This document shows, one piece after another, positions 36,648 to 45,417 of a DNA stretch of 64,000 nucleotides. The notes below the pieces were generated by a model. It had not been told where the DNA came from and ran no database searches. It worked only from the letters and a program-made list of their open reading frames with translations. Position 1 is the first letter of the stretch, and each line of letters begins with the position of its first letter. Location: assembly GCF_018224615.1 (NCBI RefSeq), contig NZ_JAGTUK010000003.1:186001-250000 (forward strand). The letters run 5' to 3'. A program made the position numbers and the translations under genes. The stretch is from Microbacterium paraoxydans. Its GTDB lineage: Bacteria; Actinomycetota; Actinomycetes; Actinomycetales; Microbacteriaceae.

Positions 36648-37685
36648 ATGGCAGCGTCCCGTCCCTCCGCCCGCGGCGGCGCGAAGCCCGCGAAGATCCC
36701 GCAGGTGTCGTGGCGGGAGCCCCGCCCCGCCCCGGTGGTCCTGGTCTCCGGGCCCGAGGAGGTGTGTGCGGAGCGGGCGATCGCCGGCGTCCGCGACTAC
36801 CTCCGTGCGGAAGACCCGGCGCTCGAGGTCAGCGATGTCCGCGCCGACGACTACGCCCCGGGCACGCTGCTGTCGCTCACCTCGCCGTCGCTGTTCGGCG
36901 AGCCGCGGCTGGTCCGCGTATCGGGTGTCGAGAAGTGCTCCGATGCGTTCCTGCAGGAGGCGGTGTCGTATCTGGAGCAGCCGCAGGAGGGCGCCACGGT
37001 CGTGCTGCGTCACACGGGGGCGAGCGTGCGCGGCAAGAAGCTGCTCGACGCGATCCGCGCCGGGACGGGCGGCGGCATCGAGATCCCGTGCCCGGCGATC
37101 AAGCGCGACGGTGACCGGGTCGACTTCGCCGCGGGCGAGTTCGCGGCCGCCAAGAAGCGCATCGCCCCGCCGGCCCTGCGCGCGCTCGTGTCGGCCTTCG
37201 CGGACGACCTCACCGAGCTCGCTGCCGCATGCCAGCAGCTGATCGGCGACGTCGAAGGCGACATCACGGAAGACGTGGTCACGAAGTACTACGGTGGTCG
37301 CGTCGAGGTGTCGGCGTTCGTGGTCGCCGACACCGCGATCGCTGGTCGGTACGGCGAGGCGCTGGTCTCGCTCCGGCACGCGCTGGCGTCCGGGGCGGAT
37401 CCGGTGCCGATGGTCGCGGCGTTCGCGATGAAGCTGCGCACCATGGCGCGGGTGGCGGGCAACCGGGAGCCGAGCCGTCAGCTCGCGCAGCGCCTCGGCA
37501 TGAAGGACTGGCAGGTCGACCGTGCGCGGCGCGATCTGGCGGGGTGGAACGAGCGGTCGCTCGGCATGGCGATCCAGGCCACGGCCCGCGCTGACGCCGA
37601 GGTGAAGGGGGCGGCGCGTGACCCGATCTTCGCGCTCGAGCGCATGGTCACCGTGATCGCCACCCGGCAACCGTTCGGCGGCTGA
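36648..37685 (+). CDS. holA: DNA polymerase III subunit delta
   Basis: Clamp-loader subunit that opens the beta sliding clamp. The 345 residues follow the HolA pattern: VVLVSGPEEVCAERAI near the N-terminus in place of an active P-loop, SLFGEPRLVRVSGVE as the clamp-contact region, and the C-terminal collar helices with FAMKLRTMARVAG and RLGMKDWQVDRAR. It follows comEC, as in many bacteria, and precedes convergent rpsT. Confidence 0.95.
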   Translation: MAASRPSARGGAKPAKIPQVSWREPRPAPVVLVSGPEEVCAERAIAGVRDYLRAEDPALEVSDVRADDYAPGTLLSLTSPSLFGEPRLVRVSGVEKCSDAFLQEAVSYLEQPQEGATVVLRHTGASVRGKKLLDAIRAGTGGGIEIPCPAIKRDGDRVDFAAGEFAAAKKRIAPPALRALVSAFADDLTELAAACQQLIGDVEGDITEDVVTKYYGGRVEVSAFVVADTAIAGRYGEALVSLRHALASGADPVPMVAAFAMKLRTMARVAGNREPSRQLAQRLGMKDWQVDRARRDLAGWNERSLGMAIQATARADAEVKGAARDPIFALERMVTVIATRQPFGG

Positions 37686-37712
37686 GCCCGCGCCCGCATG
37701 GCGGGCATGACA

Positions 37713-37746
37713 GAAGGCCCGCCTCCTCGTGAGGAGACGGGCCTTC
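37713..37746. terminator. Bidirectional terminator between holA and rpsT
   Basis: GAAGGCCCG at 37713-37721 pairs with CGGGCCTTC at 37738-37746, extended inward by CTCCT/AGGAG around a CGTG loop. It serves both convergent genes. Confidence 0.85.
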
Positions 37747-37761
37747 CGGATGATCAGAGGC

Positions 37762-38022
37762 TCAGAGAGCGGCGACCTTCTTGGCGATGGCCGACTTGCG
37801 GTTCGCCGCCTGGTTCTTGTGGAGCACGCCCTTGCTGACGGCCTTGTCGAGCTTGACCGAGGCCTTCTTCAGGACCTTCTCGGCGGCGGCCTTGTCGCCG
37901 GCGGCGACGGCCTCGCGGGTCTGGCGGACGAGAGTCTTCAGCTCGCTCTTCACGGCCTTGTTGCGCTCGTGAGCCTTCTCGTTGGTCTTGTTGCGCTTGA
38001 TCTGCGACTTGATGTTTGCCAC
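37762..38022 (-). CDS. rpsT: 30S ribosomal protein S20
   Basis: Small-subunit protein that binds the 5' and 3' domains of 16S rRNA. The 86-residue helical, Lys-rich chain is standard: [20 protein letters not shown] at the start and a C-terminal [19 protein letters not shown]. The GTG at 38022 is chosen because S20 begins M-ANIKSQ. It is a monocistronic minus-strand gene with a leader of about 100 bases. Confidence 0.96.
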   Translation of the reverse strand: MANIKSQIKRNKTNEKAHERNKAVKSELKTLVRQTREAVAAGDKAAAEKVLKKASVKLDKAVSKGVLHKNQAANRKSAIAKKVAAL

Positions 38023-38061
38023 GTGTGGACGCTTTCTGTACAGGAGTTGTTCGGAGTGCCG

Positions 38062-38082
38062 GCAGCAGAAGAGGGCTGCTGC
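38062..38082 (-). promoter_or_regulatory. Hairpin in the rpsT leader
   Basis: GCAGCAG at 38062-38068 and CTGCTGC at 38076-38082 form a perfect 7-bp stem about 40 bases before the S20 start, with a shorter outer helix possible (GCC 38058-38060 with GGC 38085-38087). It could be a site for S20 autoregulation; this is inference. Confidence 0.4.
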
Positions 38083-38125
38083 ACGGCGGTCGTGAGGGAA
38101 GAACCCACACGCAAGCCAAGAGTCG

Positions 38126-38131
38126 AGTCTA
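38126..38131 (-). promoter_or_regulatory. -10 element TAGACT of rpsT
   Basis: Minus-strand TAGACT with TTCGCG eighteen bases upstream (38150-38155). The start would be near 38119. The remainder of 38023-38243 shows nothing else. Confidence 0.45.
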
Positions 38132-38243
38132 CCAGTCCGGGATGCCTCGCGCGAAATGAGGACGCCGCCGAGAAACTGCGTCGCGCTCGGAGTGGTACCG
38201 GGTGCAGAATCATCCTGACCCGACAATGACGTCAAGGAGCCCC

Positions 38244-39611
38244 ATGACCCCCGCCTCCGCGCCCTCGTCCGCTCTCGCCGGCCTGCGGTGGTCCGCCGCG
38301 ACCTCCGCGCTTCAGATCGAGGGGTCGCGATCCGCGGACGGGGGAGGCAGGTCCATCTGGGACGACTACCTCGCCGTGCCCGGCGCGATCCGCGACGGTT
38401 CGACGGCGGAGCCCGCGTGCGACAGCTACCGTCGCCCGGAGGACGACGCCGAGCTGGCGGCCGGGCTCGGGCTGGACCGCTACCGGTTCTCCATCCCGTG
38501 GGCTCGCGTGCAGCCCGACGGGGCGGGGGTGGGCAACCGCGCGGCGCTCGACCACTACTCCCGCGTCGTCGACCTGCTGCTGGACCGCGGCGTGACGCCC
38601 TTCCCGACGCTCTTCCACTGGGAGATGCCGAGCGCGGTCGAGGCCGAGGGCGGATGGCTCAGCCGCGATACCGCCGAACGCTTCGGCGACTACGCCGCGA
38701 TCGTCGCGGAGCGGCTCGGGGACCGCGTCGCGCACTGGTACACCCTCAACGAGCCCGCGATGACCACGCTGCAGGGCTACGCGGTCGGCGCGCTCGCACC
38801 CGGGAAGCAGCTGCTGTTCGGCGCGCTTCCCACGGCTCACCACCAGCTGCTCGCGCACGCCAGGGCCGCCGCGGCGCTGCGGTCGCACGGCGCCGCGGCG
38901 GTCGGGCTGGTCAACAACCACACCTGGGTGCTGCCGCTCCACGACACGGACGAGGACCGGCGGGCCGCCGGTGTCTACGACCTGCTGCACAACCGGCTCT
39001 TCAGCGAGCCGCTCCTGGACGGCTCGTATCCCGACCTCGAGGCTCTCGGGCTCCCGCCGTTGCCCGTCGCCGAGGGCGACCTGGCCGCGATCCACGGCTC
39101 GATCGACTTCTACGGGCTGAACTTCTACAACCCGACCACGGTGGCTGCGGCGACCGGCGGGCCGATTCCGTTCGACATCGTGCCGACGCCCGGGGCACCG
39201 GTCACGGGCTTCGGGCCGGAATGGCCGATCATGCCCTCGACCCTGCGTGACCTGCTGATCGACCTGCGCGACCGGCATCCGCAGCTGCCGCCCGTGATCA
39301 TCGGCGAGAACGGGGCGTCCTTCCCGGAGCCCGACCGTGCGGCGCGGATCGAGGACACCGACCGGATCGCCTACCTCGCCGGCCACGTCTCCGCGGTGGC
39401 CGAGGCGATCGAGGCGGGCGTTCCGGTGGAGGAGTACACGGTGTGGTCGCTGCTGGACAACTGGGAGTGGGCGGACGGGTACACGCAGCGCTTCGGTCTC
39501 GTGCACGTCGACTTCGAGACGGGCGAGCGCACGCCGAAGGCGTCCTACGACTGGTACCGCGACCTGATCGCCGAGTCCAGGGCCATGTCCACGTCGGTGG
39601 CACGCTCGTGA
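38244..39611 (+). CDS. Glycoside hydrolase family 1 (beta-glucosidase type)
   Basis: Retaining glycosidase of 455 residues. The acid/base glutamate is Glu170 in TLNEPA and the nucleophile Glu355 in [13 protein letters not shown] and the C-terminal [23 protein letters not shown] (read in parts) also belong to GH1. There is no signal peptide, so it acts on an imported beta-glucoside. AAGGAG lies close upstream of the ATG. The MFS transporter overlaps its stop by four bases, implying a joint uptake-and-cleavage unit. Confidence 0.93.
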   Translation: MTPASAPSSALAGLRWSAATSALQIEGSRSADGGGRSIWDDYLAVPGAIRDGSTAEPACDSYRRPEDDAELAAGLGLDRYRFSIPWARVQPDGAGVGNRAALDHYSRVVDLLLDRGVTPFPTLFHWEMPSAVEAEGGWLSRDTAERFGDYAAIVAERLGDRVAHWYTLNEPAMTTLQGYAVGALAPGKQLLFGALPTAHHQLLAHARAAAALRSHGAAAVGLVNNHTWVLPLHDTDEDRRAAGVYDLLHNRLFSEPLLDGSYPDLEALGLPPLPVAEGDLAAIHGSIDFYGLNFYNPTTVAAATGGPIPFDIVPTPGAPVTGFGPEWPIMPSTLRDLLIDLRDRHPQLPPVIIGENGASFPEPDRAARIEDTDRIAYLAGHVSAVAEAIEAGVPVEEYTVWSLLDNWEWADGYTQRFGLVHVDFETGERTPKASYDWYRDLIAESRAMSTSVARS

Positions 39612-40855
39612 CCGCGCCGGAGACCGCCCGTGCCACGCGGGCAGGGCTGCCGTGGATGTCCCTGTTCACGCTGGCCTGGCTCGCAATCTGGACCGTGCAG
39701 CTCACGCCCGTGCAGCTGCTGCTGCCGCTGCAGCTCGACACCCCGGAGGACGACTGGATCCGCGGGGTCGTGTCGTCCGGCCTCGTGCTCGGAGTCGGCG
39801 GACTGGCCGGAATCGTCGCCGGTCCTGTGGCGGGCGCGCTGTCGGACCGGGCGCGTCCCGGTCGTCACCGCCGTCGCCCGTGGGCGCTGGGTGGCGTCTG
39901 GCTCACGGCGCTGTGCCTCGTGCTCACGGGCTTCGCGGACGGGCCGTGGTCCGTCGGCGCCGGATGGGTGGGGGTGTCGATCGGCGTGGCCGTCTCGTCG
40001 GCGGCCTTCACGGCGCTGATCGCCGACCAGCTGCCGGTGACCCAGCGCGGTGCGGCGTCGGCCGCGGTCGGCTCCAGTCAGGCGGTGGGCATCGTGCTCG
40101 GCGTCGGTCTGGTCGTGCTGCTCGGCCTGGACATCCTGTCGGGCTACCTTCTGCTCGCGGGGGTGATCGCCGTGGTGGGCACGGGCGCCGCGCTGCTCCT
40201 GCCCGACCCTCCCGCGCGGGAGGCATCGCGATCCAGGGAGCCGGGCGTGCAGCACCTCGCGTCGTTGCGCGACCGCGACTTCGCCTGGATGCTCGCGGGG
40301 CGTCTGGTCACCAACGTGGGCAATGCACTGGGCACGGCGCTGTTCCTGTTCTTCCTGCTGCACGGCCTCGGGCAGGAGAGCACCGTCGCGCAGGACAACC
40401 TGCTGCTGCTCATCGTCGTCTACACGGTGTTCGTGGTGCTGGCGTCCGTCGTCACCGGCATCGTGTCCGACCGTACGGGGCGGCGTCGCACGCTCGCCGT
40501 CGCCGCGACCGTGGTGCAGGCCGCTTCGGGGGTGGCCATCGTGGTGCTGCCGACGTTCGAGATGACGATGGTCGCGGCCGCCCTGATGGGACTCGGCTAC
40601 GGGGCGTTCTCCACGGTGGGCCTGGCATTCGCGGCCGATCTTCTTCCGGGGGAGCAGGATCACGCGCGCGACCTCGGGATCGTGAACGTGACGGCGGCGC
40701 TCGGCCAGCTGATCGGCCCGGTGCTCGGTGCGGGGCTGGTGGCGCTGGTCGGCGGCTTCTGGCTCGTCTTCCTGTCCGCGGCCGTGCTGTCGCTCGTCGG
40801 CGGCGCGCTCACCGCGATGGCGAGACAACCCGCCGCGTCAGCACTCCGCGGCTGA
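39608..40855 (+). CDS. MFS transporter (SLC45-like sugar/glycoside importer)
   Basis: 415 residues with about twelve hydrophobic helices. The cytoplasmic loop between helices 2 and 3 reads GALSDRARPGRHRRRPW, an MFS motif of the GPH/SUC type, and a second loop reads VSDRTGRRRT. The GTG start overlaps the GH1 stop (GTGA). Together they suggest import of a beta-glucoside followed by cytosolic hydrolysis. The 3' end overlaps the convergent hydrolase by 18 bases. Confidence 0.87.
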   Translation: MTAPETARATRAGLPWMSLFTLAWLAIWTVQLTPVQLLLPLQLDTPEDDWIRGVVSSGLVLGVGGLAGIVAGPVAGALSDRARPGRHRRRPWALGGVWLTALCLVLTGFADGPWSVGAGWVGVSIGVAVSSAAFTALIADQLPVTQRGAASAAVGSSQAVGIVLGVGLVVLLGLDILSGYLLLAGVIAVVGTGAALLLPDPPAREASRSREPGVQHLASLRDRDFAWMLAGRLVTNVGNALGTALFLFFLLHGLGQESTVAQDNLLLLIVVYTVFVVLASVVTGIVSDRTGRRRTLAVAATVVQAASGVAIVVLPTFEMTMVAAALMGLGYGAFSTVGLAFAADLLPGEQDHARDLGIVNVTAALGQLIGPVLGAGLVALVGGFWLVFLSAAVLSLVGGALTAMARQPAASALRG

Positions 40856-41569
40856 CGCCGTCAACGTGGCGATCGCGAGGGCGAGGACCGCGTTGAACAC
40901 CCGCGGACGCATCGCCGTGACGAGGTGCGTGGTGCGGGGGACGACGATGAGCTCGGCGTGGGGTGCCAGCCGCCGGAACAGGGGTTCGTTCAGGCGCAGC
41001 TGGTCGTATTGCCCGTTCACGAACCACAGCGGCACCTCGATCCGCGGGACGGCGGCGGCCACATCCAGGGCGGCGAGGCTGCGCAGCGCGGTGTCCTGCG
41101 TGTCGAGGGCGTAGCCGCCCGCCGCGAAGTCGCCCCGGTTCTCCTCCGGGATCGTGGCGGCGATCATGCGCTGCGTGAGCCATAGGCCGCGGTCGGGAAG
41201 GGAGTCCACGGCGCGCGCGACGATGCGGTACGCCTGGAGCCCGGCGCCGCGGGGGAGCGAGGTGCACGCCGCCGCGACGAGCCCGGCGACCGGGGGCCGT
41301 TCCGCGCCGCCCGTGTAGGCGAGGGACAGCAGACCGCCCATCGAGTGCCCCACGAGCAGCACGGGCCCGCGTTCGGCGGCCGCACGCACCGCGACGTCGA
41401 TCGTGTGCATCGCCTCGTGCAGCGTGAAATCCTCGGCCATGCGCGTGCCGTGCCCCGGCAGGTCGACCGCGGTGACGGGGTGCCCGTGCTCCTCGAGGAA
41501 CGTGACCTGCGAGCGCCACATGGTGGCCGACGTGCGGATGCCGTGCACGAGGACGGTCTGGACGCTCAC
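40838..41569 (-). CDS. Alpha/beta hydrolase
   Basis: 243 residues with an oxyanion segment LVHGIRTSATMWR, DLPGHG, and a nucleophile elbow GHSMGG (Ser near residue 75). The acid is probably Asp in NGQYDQLR and the base His in TTHLV. The substrate is unknown; esterase or lactonase is possible. The GTG at 41569 has TATGCT six bases upstream. It is convergent with the MFS gene with overlapping 3' ends. Confidence 0.82.
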   Translation of the reverse strand: MSVQTVLVHGIRTSATMWRSQVTFLEEHGHPVTAVDLPGHGTRMAEDFTLHEAMHTIDVAVRAAAERGPVLLVGHSMGGLLSLAYTGGAERPPVAGLVAAACTSLPRGAGLQAYRIVARAVDSLPDRGLWLTQRMIAATIPEENRGDFAAGGYALDTQDTALRSLAALDVAAAVPRIEVPLWFVNGQYDQLRLNEPLFRRLAPHAELIVVPRTTHLVTAMRPRVFNAVLALAIATLTASAAEC

Positions 41570-41575
41570 GCTCTC

Positions 41576-41581
41576 AGCATA
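41576..41581 (-). promoter_or_regulatory. -10 element TATGCT for leaderless hydrolase mRNA
   Basis: Minus-strand TATGCT, six bases, then the GTG at 41569. Confidence 0.5.
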
Positions 41582-41586
41582 AGGAA

Positions 41587-41616
41587 GCGGGGCCGGTGGC
41601 GAACCACCGACCCCGC
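41587..41616 (-). terminator. Terminator after the binding-protein gene
   Basis: GCGGGG-C-CGGTGG pairs with CCACCG-A-CCCCGC around a CGAA loop. It lies 25 bases past the stop of the substrate-binding gene and just before the leaderless promoter of the hydrolase. Confidence 0.75.
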
Positions 41617-41641
41617 GTCGACACGAGAGTGTCAGAGAGTG

Positions 41642-43357
41642 TTACTTCTCCCAGCCGACGTTCTCGACCGGCGTGACGCCGAACAGGTCGAGGCCCACGT
41701 AGGGCTCCGGCGTGAGGTTCGCCAGGCCGTTCTTGACCACGTAGATCGACGGGCCGCTGTAGAGCGGGATGACGCCCCACGTCTGCTCGACGATCTTCGG
41801 CTCGAGCTCCATGGCGGCAGCCGTCCAGGACTCGGCGTCCTTCTGCGACTCGACGTCGTCGGCGATCTGCTTGTCGATCTCCGCCGTGCCGGTGCCCGAG
41901 AGGTTCAGCTGGCTGTCCGAGCAGTAGAGCTGGCAGAACCAGGCCGGGCCGAACGGGTCGGAGTCGGTGAAGCGGAGCGACACGGCGTCCCAGTTCTTCG
42001 ACGTGAGGTCGTTCGAGAAGTCAGCCGACGGGCGGACATCGATCTTCACGTCGATGCCGATCTCCTTCTGCTGCGCCTGGAGCGACTTCGCGAGGGCCTC
42101 GAGCGTGGGGTCCTCACCGAACACCGGGTAGGTGATGGACAGCTTCTCGCCGTCCTTCTCGCGGATGCCGTCCTCGCCCTCGGTCCAGCCGGCGTCGTCG
42201 AGCAGCTTCTTGGCCGCGTCGACGTCGTTCTTCAGACCGGCCGTCGCGAACGAGTCGGAGTAGCCGTCCTGGAACGAGTACAGGTTCAGCGAACCGGCGA
42301 CGGGCTCTTCGTAGCCGAGGCCGTTCCACGCGATCTGCTTCTGCTGATCGATGTTGATACCCATGAAGAACGCCTTGCGCACGTCGATGTCCTCGAACTG
42401 CGGCTTGTCGGCATCGACCATGATGATCGTCTTGGCGGTCTGCTGCGCGCGACGCACCGTGGTGCCGTCGACGTCCTGGACCTGCTTCAGGCGGTCGTTG
42501 GTGTTGGTGTTCACCATGTCGATCTCGCCGTTCTTGAACGCGTTGATCGCGGCGTCCGGCTCCATCGCGGTGAAGGTGACCGAGTCGAGCAGCGGCGCGT
42601 TGCCCCACCACTCGGGGTTCGGCTTGAAGGAGACGAAGCCGCCGTTCGGGTCGAACGTGTCGACCGTGTACGGTCCGGCGCCCCACTCGGGGTGCATGTT
42701 GCCGATGAAGCCCTCGTTGAAGACCGTCGGGTCGGCGATGGCCGGGTGCAGCACGCCACCGGTCAGGAACGCCATGGACGGCCAGGCGTACACGCCGTCG
42801 AAGGTCACGACCGCGGTCTTCGCGGTGTCACCCTGCTCGACGCTCTTGATCTGCTTGTAGCCGTCGGTCGCGTTGGGGGTGAAGCCCTCGTCGTAGGAGC
42901 GGTTGGCCTTCCACGTCGCGTCGATGGCCGTCCAGTCCATGTCGGTGCCGTCGTTGAAGTGGGCCTCGTCCTTGAACGTGAACGTGATGGTGGTGTTGCC
43001 GTCCACCTCGCTGATGTCGTAGGCGTCGAGGTACGCGTCGTTCTTCGTGACCTCGCCCTCCGGCGAGACCAGGAGGATCTGCGGCATGTACCACGACCAC
43101 AGGCGCACGGTGTCCGCGCTGCCGTCGCCGTTGAAGGCGTTCAGCTGCTCGGGGATCTCGTTGATCGGGAAGTTGACCTCGCCACCCTCCTTCAGGTTGC
43201 TGCGGTCCTGCGGGTTGTAGTCGGCGGTCTTGGTCTCGACCTTGTCGCCGCCGTTGTCCCCGCCACCGGTGTTTCCGGACCCGCTCGCGCAACCCGCGAG
43301 GGCGAGTGCCAGGGCGCCGCTGATCGCGATCGCCCCCAGCAACTTCTTGTTCTTCAT
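41642..43357 (-). CDS. ABC transporter substrate-binding lipoprotein (peptide type)
   Basis: 571 residues. A lipoprotein signal ends LAGC (about residues 20-23), followed by a Gly/Asn-rich linker and a family 5 binding domain with HFNDGTDMDWTAIDATWKAN, AINAFKNGEIDMVNT and IDVRKAFFMGINIDQQ. A CQLYC pair near residue 480 may form a disulfide. AAAGGAG precedes the ATG. It is transcribed separately, downstream of the ATPase/permease genes in the same direction, with 131 bases between; a stable CGCC-GAAA-GGCG hairpin lies just before the ribosome-binding site. Confidence 0.93.
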   Translation of the reverse strand: MKNKKLLGAIAISGALALALAGCASGSGNTGGGDNGGDKVETKTADYNPQDRSNLKEGGEVNFPINEIPEQLNAFNGDGSADTVRLWSWYMPQILLVSPEGEVTKNDAYLDAYDISEVDGNTTITFTFKDEAHFNDGTDMDWTAIDATWKANRSYDEGFTPNATDGYKQIKSVEQGDTAKTAVVTFDGVYAWPSMAFLTGGVLHPAIADPTVFNEGFIGNMHPEWGAGPYTVDTFDPNGGFVSFKPNPEWWGNAPLLDSVTFTAMEPDAAINAFKNGEIDMVNTNTNDRLKQVQDVDGTTVRRAQQTAKTIIMVDADKPQFEDIDVRKAFFMGINIDQQKQIAWNGLGYEEPVAGSLNLYSFQDGYSDSFATAGLKNDVDAAKKLLDDAGWTEGEDGIREKDGEKLSITYPVFGEDPTLEALAKSLQAQQKEIGIDVKIDVRPSADFSNDLTSKNWDAVSLRFTDSDPFGPAWFCQLYCSDSQLNLSGTGTAEIDKQIADDVESQKDAESWTAAAMELEPKIVEQTWGVIPLYSGPSIYVVKNGLANLTPEPYVGLDLFGVTPVENVGWEK

Positions 43358-43368
43358 GGTGCTCCTTT

Positions 43369-43380
43369 CGCCTTTCGGCG
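43369..43380 (-). promoter_or_regulatory. GNRA-tetraloop hairpin before the ribosome-binding site
   Basis: On the minus strand CGCC-GAAA-GGCG ends one or two bases before AAAGGAG. It could stabilise the very abundant binding-protein mRNA, a common arrangement between transporter genes. Confidence 0.4.
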
Positions 43381-43414
43381 TTTCATAAAGGGAAGAATAG
43401 TTCGCGGTCGCAAC

Positions 43415-43424
43415 CGGTATACCG
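43415..43424. promoter_or_regulatory. Palindrome CGGTATACCG upstream of the binding-protein gene
   Basis: A perfect 10-bp palindrome about 58 bases before the ATG, in the 131-base gap to the ATPase gene. It may be an operator or contain a -10 (TATACC). Confidence 0.35.
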
Positions 43425-43488
43425 CCCGGGAGTGAATCGCGCCTAACCGTTATCGGACGGTGACCACGAGCCCTCCCGGGACGAGGGG

Positions 43489-45417
43489 TCAGACCGTCGC
43501 CGGCTTCGTGGACATGGTCTGCGCGTCGAACACGACCCGCTGACGGGTGCGCTCGATGTCCGGGTCGGGCACCGGGATCGCGGAGAGCAGCGCCTGCGTG
43601 TACGGGTGCTGCGGGTTGTCGAACACGTCGTCGACGTCGCCGTGCTCCACGAACTCGCCGAGATACATCACGGCCACGCGATCGGCGATGTGCCGCACCA
43701 CGGACAGATCGTGCGCGACGAAGAGGTACGACAGTCCCAGCTTCACCTTGAGGTCGTCGAGCAGGTTGATCACGCCCGCCTGGATCGACACGTCGAGCGC
43801 CGACACGGGCTCGTCGAGCACCACGATCTTCGGGTTGGTCGACAGGGCGCGGGCGATGCCGATGCGCTGTCGCTGTCCGCCGGAGAACGCCTGGGGGAAG
43901 CGGTCGCTATGCGCGGGGTTGAGCCCGACGAGGTCCATCAGCTCGTCCACACGGCGGTGTGCCTCCTCCTTGGGCGTGCCGATCGCGAACAGCGGCTCCG
44001 AGATGATGTCGGCCACCGTCATGCGCGGGTCGAGCGCCCCCATCGGGTCCTGGAACACGATCTGGATATCCCGGCGCAGCGCCCGCTCCACCTTGCGGCT
44101 GCGGATGTCGTTGACGCTGGTCCCGGCGATCACGATGTCGCCCTCGGTCTGCTTGACCATGTCCATGATCTGCAGCAGGGTCGTGGTCTTGCCGCTGCCG
44201 GACTCGCCGACGATCGCCATCGTCTCGCCCTCGCGCACATCGAAGCTGATGCCCTTGATGGCCTGCACCTCGCCCACCTTGCGCTTGAGGAAAGCGCCCT
44301 TGAGCAGCGGGAACGTCTTGCGGAGGTTGGTCACCTCGAGCGTCACCGGACGCTCTTCACGCGGCTTCTTGGTGAGGTCGCTCTCGGGAAGCGGACGCAC
44401 GGGGTAGACCGGCAGCCCGCCGAGCATTCCGCCGTCCTCGATCTCGTGTGCACGGATGCACGCGGCACGGTGCGCGGCACCCGAGCCGGTCGCGACGGGC
44501 AGCAGCTCCGGCTCCTTCGCCCGGCACGCATCCATCACGATTGGGCAGCGGTCGGCGAACGGGCACGCGTCCGGCAGGTCGATGAGCAGGGGCGGGTTGC
44601 CCTTGATCGGGGTGAGCGGCTCCTTCTCCACCTTGTCCACGCGGGGGATCGCGCCCAGCAGGCCGATGGAGTACGGCATGCGCGTCTCGTGGAACAGCTC
44701 GTGGGCGGGGGCGTGCTCGACCGGCTTGCCCGCGTACATTACGAGCACGTCGTCGGCGGTGCGGGCCACCACGCCCATGTCGTGCGTGATCATGATCACG
44801 GCGGCGCCGGTCTCGTCCTGCGCCTTCTCGATCAGGTCGAGGATCTGCGCCTGGATCGTCACGTCGAGGGCGGTCGTCGGCTCGTCACAGATGATGAGCT
44901 TCGGGTTGTTGGCCATGGCGATGGCGATCACCACGCGCTGGCGCATGCCGCCGGAGAACTCGTGCGGGAACGACTTCATGCGCCGCTCCGGCTCGGTGAT
45001 CCCGACCAGCTTCAGCAGCTCGACCGAGCGGTCCCACGCCTCCTTCTTGGAGAGGCTGCGGTGCACCGTGAGGGCCTCGATGAGCTGGTCGCCCACGGTG
45101 TACACCGGGGTGAGCGAGGTCAGCGGGTCCTGGAACACCATCGACATGCCGTTGCCGCGGATAACCGACAGCTGCTTGTCGCTCATGCCGATCAGCTCTT
45201 TGCCGTCGTAGATGATCGAGCCGGTGACCTTGGCGTTCTCGTCGAGGAGGCCCATGATCGCGAGCGAGGTCACGGACTTGCCGGAGCCGGACTCGCCGAC
45301 GATACCGAGGGTCTTGCCGGCCTCCAGGTCGAACGAGACACCGCGGACGGCGTCGACGCGGCCGGCCTCGGAGGCGAAGCTGACCTTCAGGTCGCGGACG
45401 GAGAGGACGTTGGTCAT
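43489..45417 (-). CDS. Peptide-type ABC transporter, two fused ATPase domains
   Basis: 642 residues with two complete cassettes. Both Walker A loops (GESGSGKS and GESGSGKT), signatures (FSGGMRQR and FSGGQRQR), and Walker B (LIICDEP and IVVLDEP) are intact. Between them is the oligopeptide-ATPase cysteine region (CPFADRCPIVMDAC), which in relatives binds an Fe-S cluster. The ATG at 45417 overlaps the permease stop by four bases. The organisation is permease, permease, ATPase, then a separately transcribed binding protein. Confidence 0.94.
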   Translation of the reverse strand: MTNVLSVRDLKVSFASEAGRVDAVRGVSFDLEAGKTLGIVGESGSGKSVTSLAIMGLLDENAKVTGSIIYDGKELIGMSDKQLSVIRGNGMSMVFQDPLTSLTPVYTVGDQLIEALTVHRSLSKKEAWDRSVELLKLVGITEPERRMKSFPHEFSGGMRQRVVIAIAMANNPKLIICDEPTTALDVTIQAQILDLIEKAQDETGAAVIMITHDMGVVARTADDVLVMYAGKPVEHAPAHELFHETRMPYSIGLLGAIPRVDKVEKEPLTPIKGNPPLLIDLPDACPFADRCPIVMDACRAKEPELLPVATGSGAAHRAACIRAHEIEDGGMLGGLPVYPVRPLPESDLTKKPREERPVTLEVTNLRKTFPLLKGAFLKRKVGEVQAIKGISFDVREGETMAIVGESGSGKTTTLLQIMDMVKQTEGDIVIAGTSVNDIRSRKVERALRRDIQIVFQDPMGALDPRMTVADIISEPLFAIGTPKEEAHRRVDELMDLVGLNPAHSDRFPQAFSGGQRQRIGIARALSTNPKIVVLDEPVSALDVSIQAGVINLLDDLKVKLGLSYLFVAHDLSVVRHIADRVAVMYLGEFVEHGDVDDVFDNPQHPYTQALLSAIPVPDPDIERTRQRVVFDAQTMSTKPATV

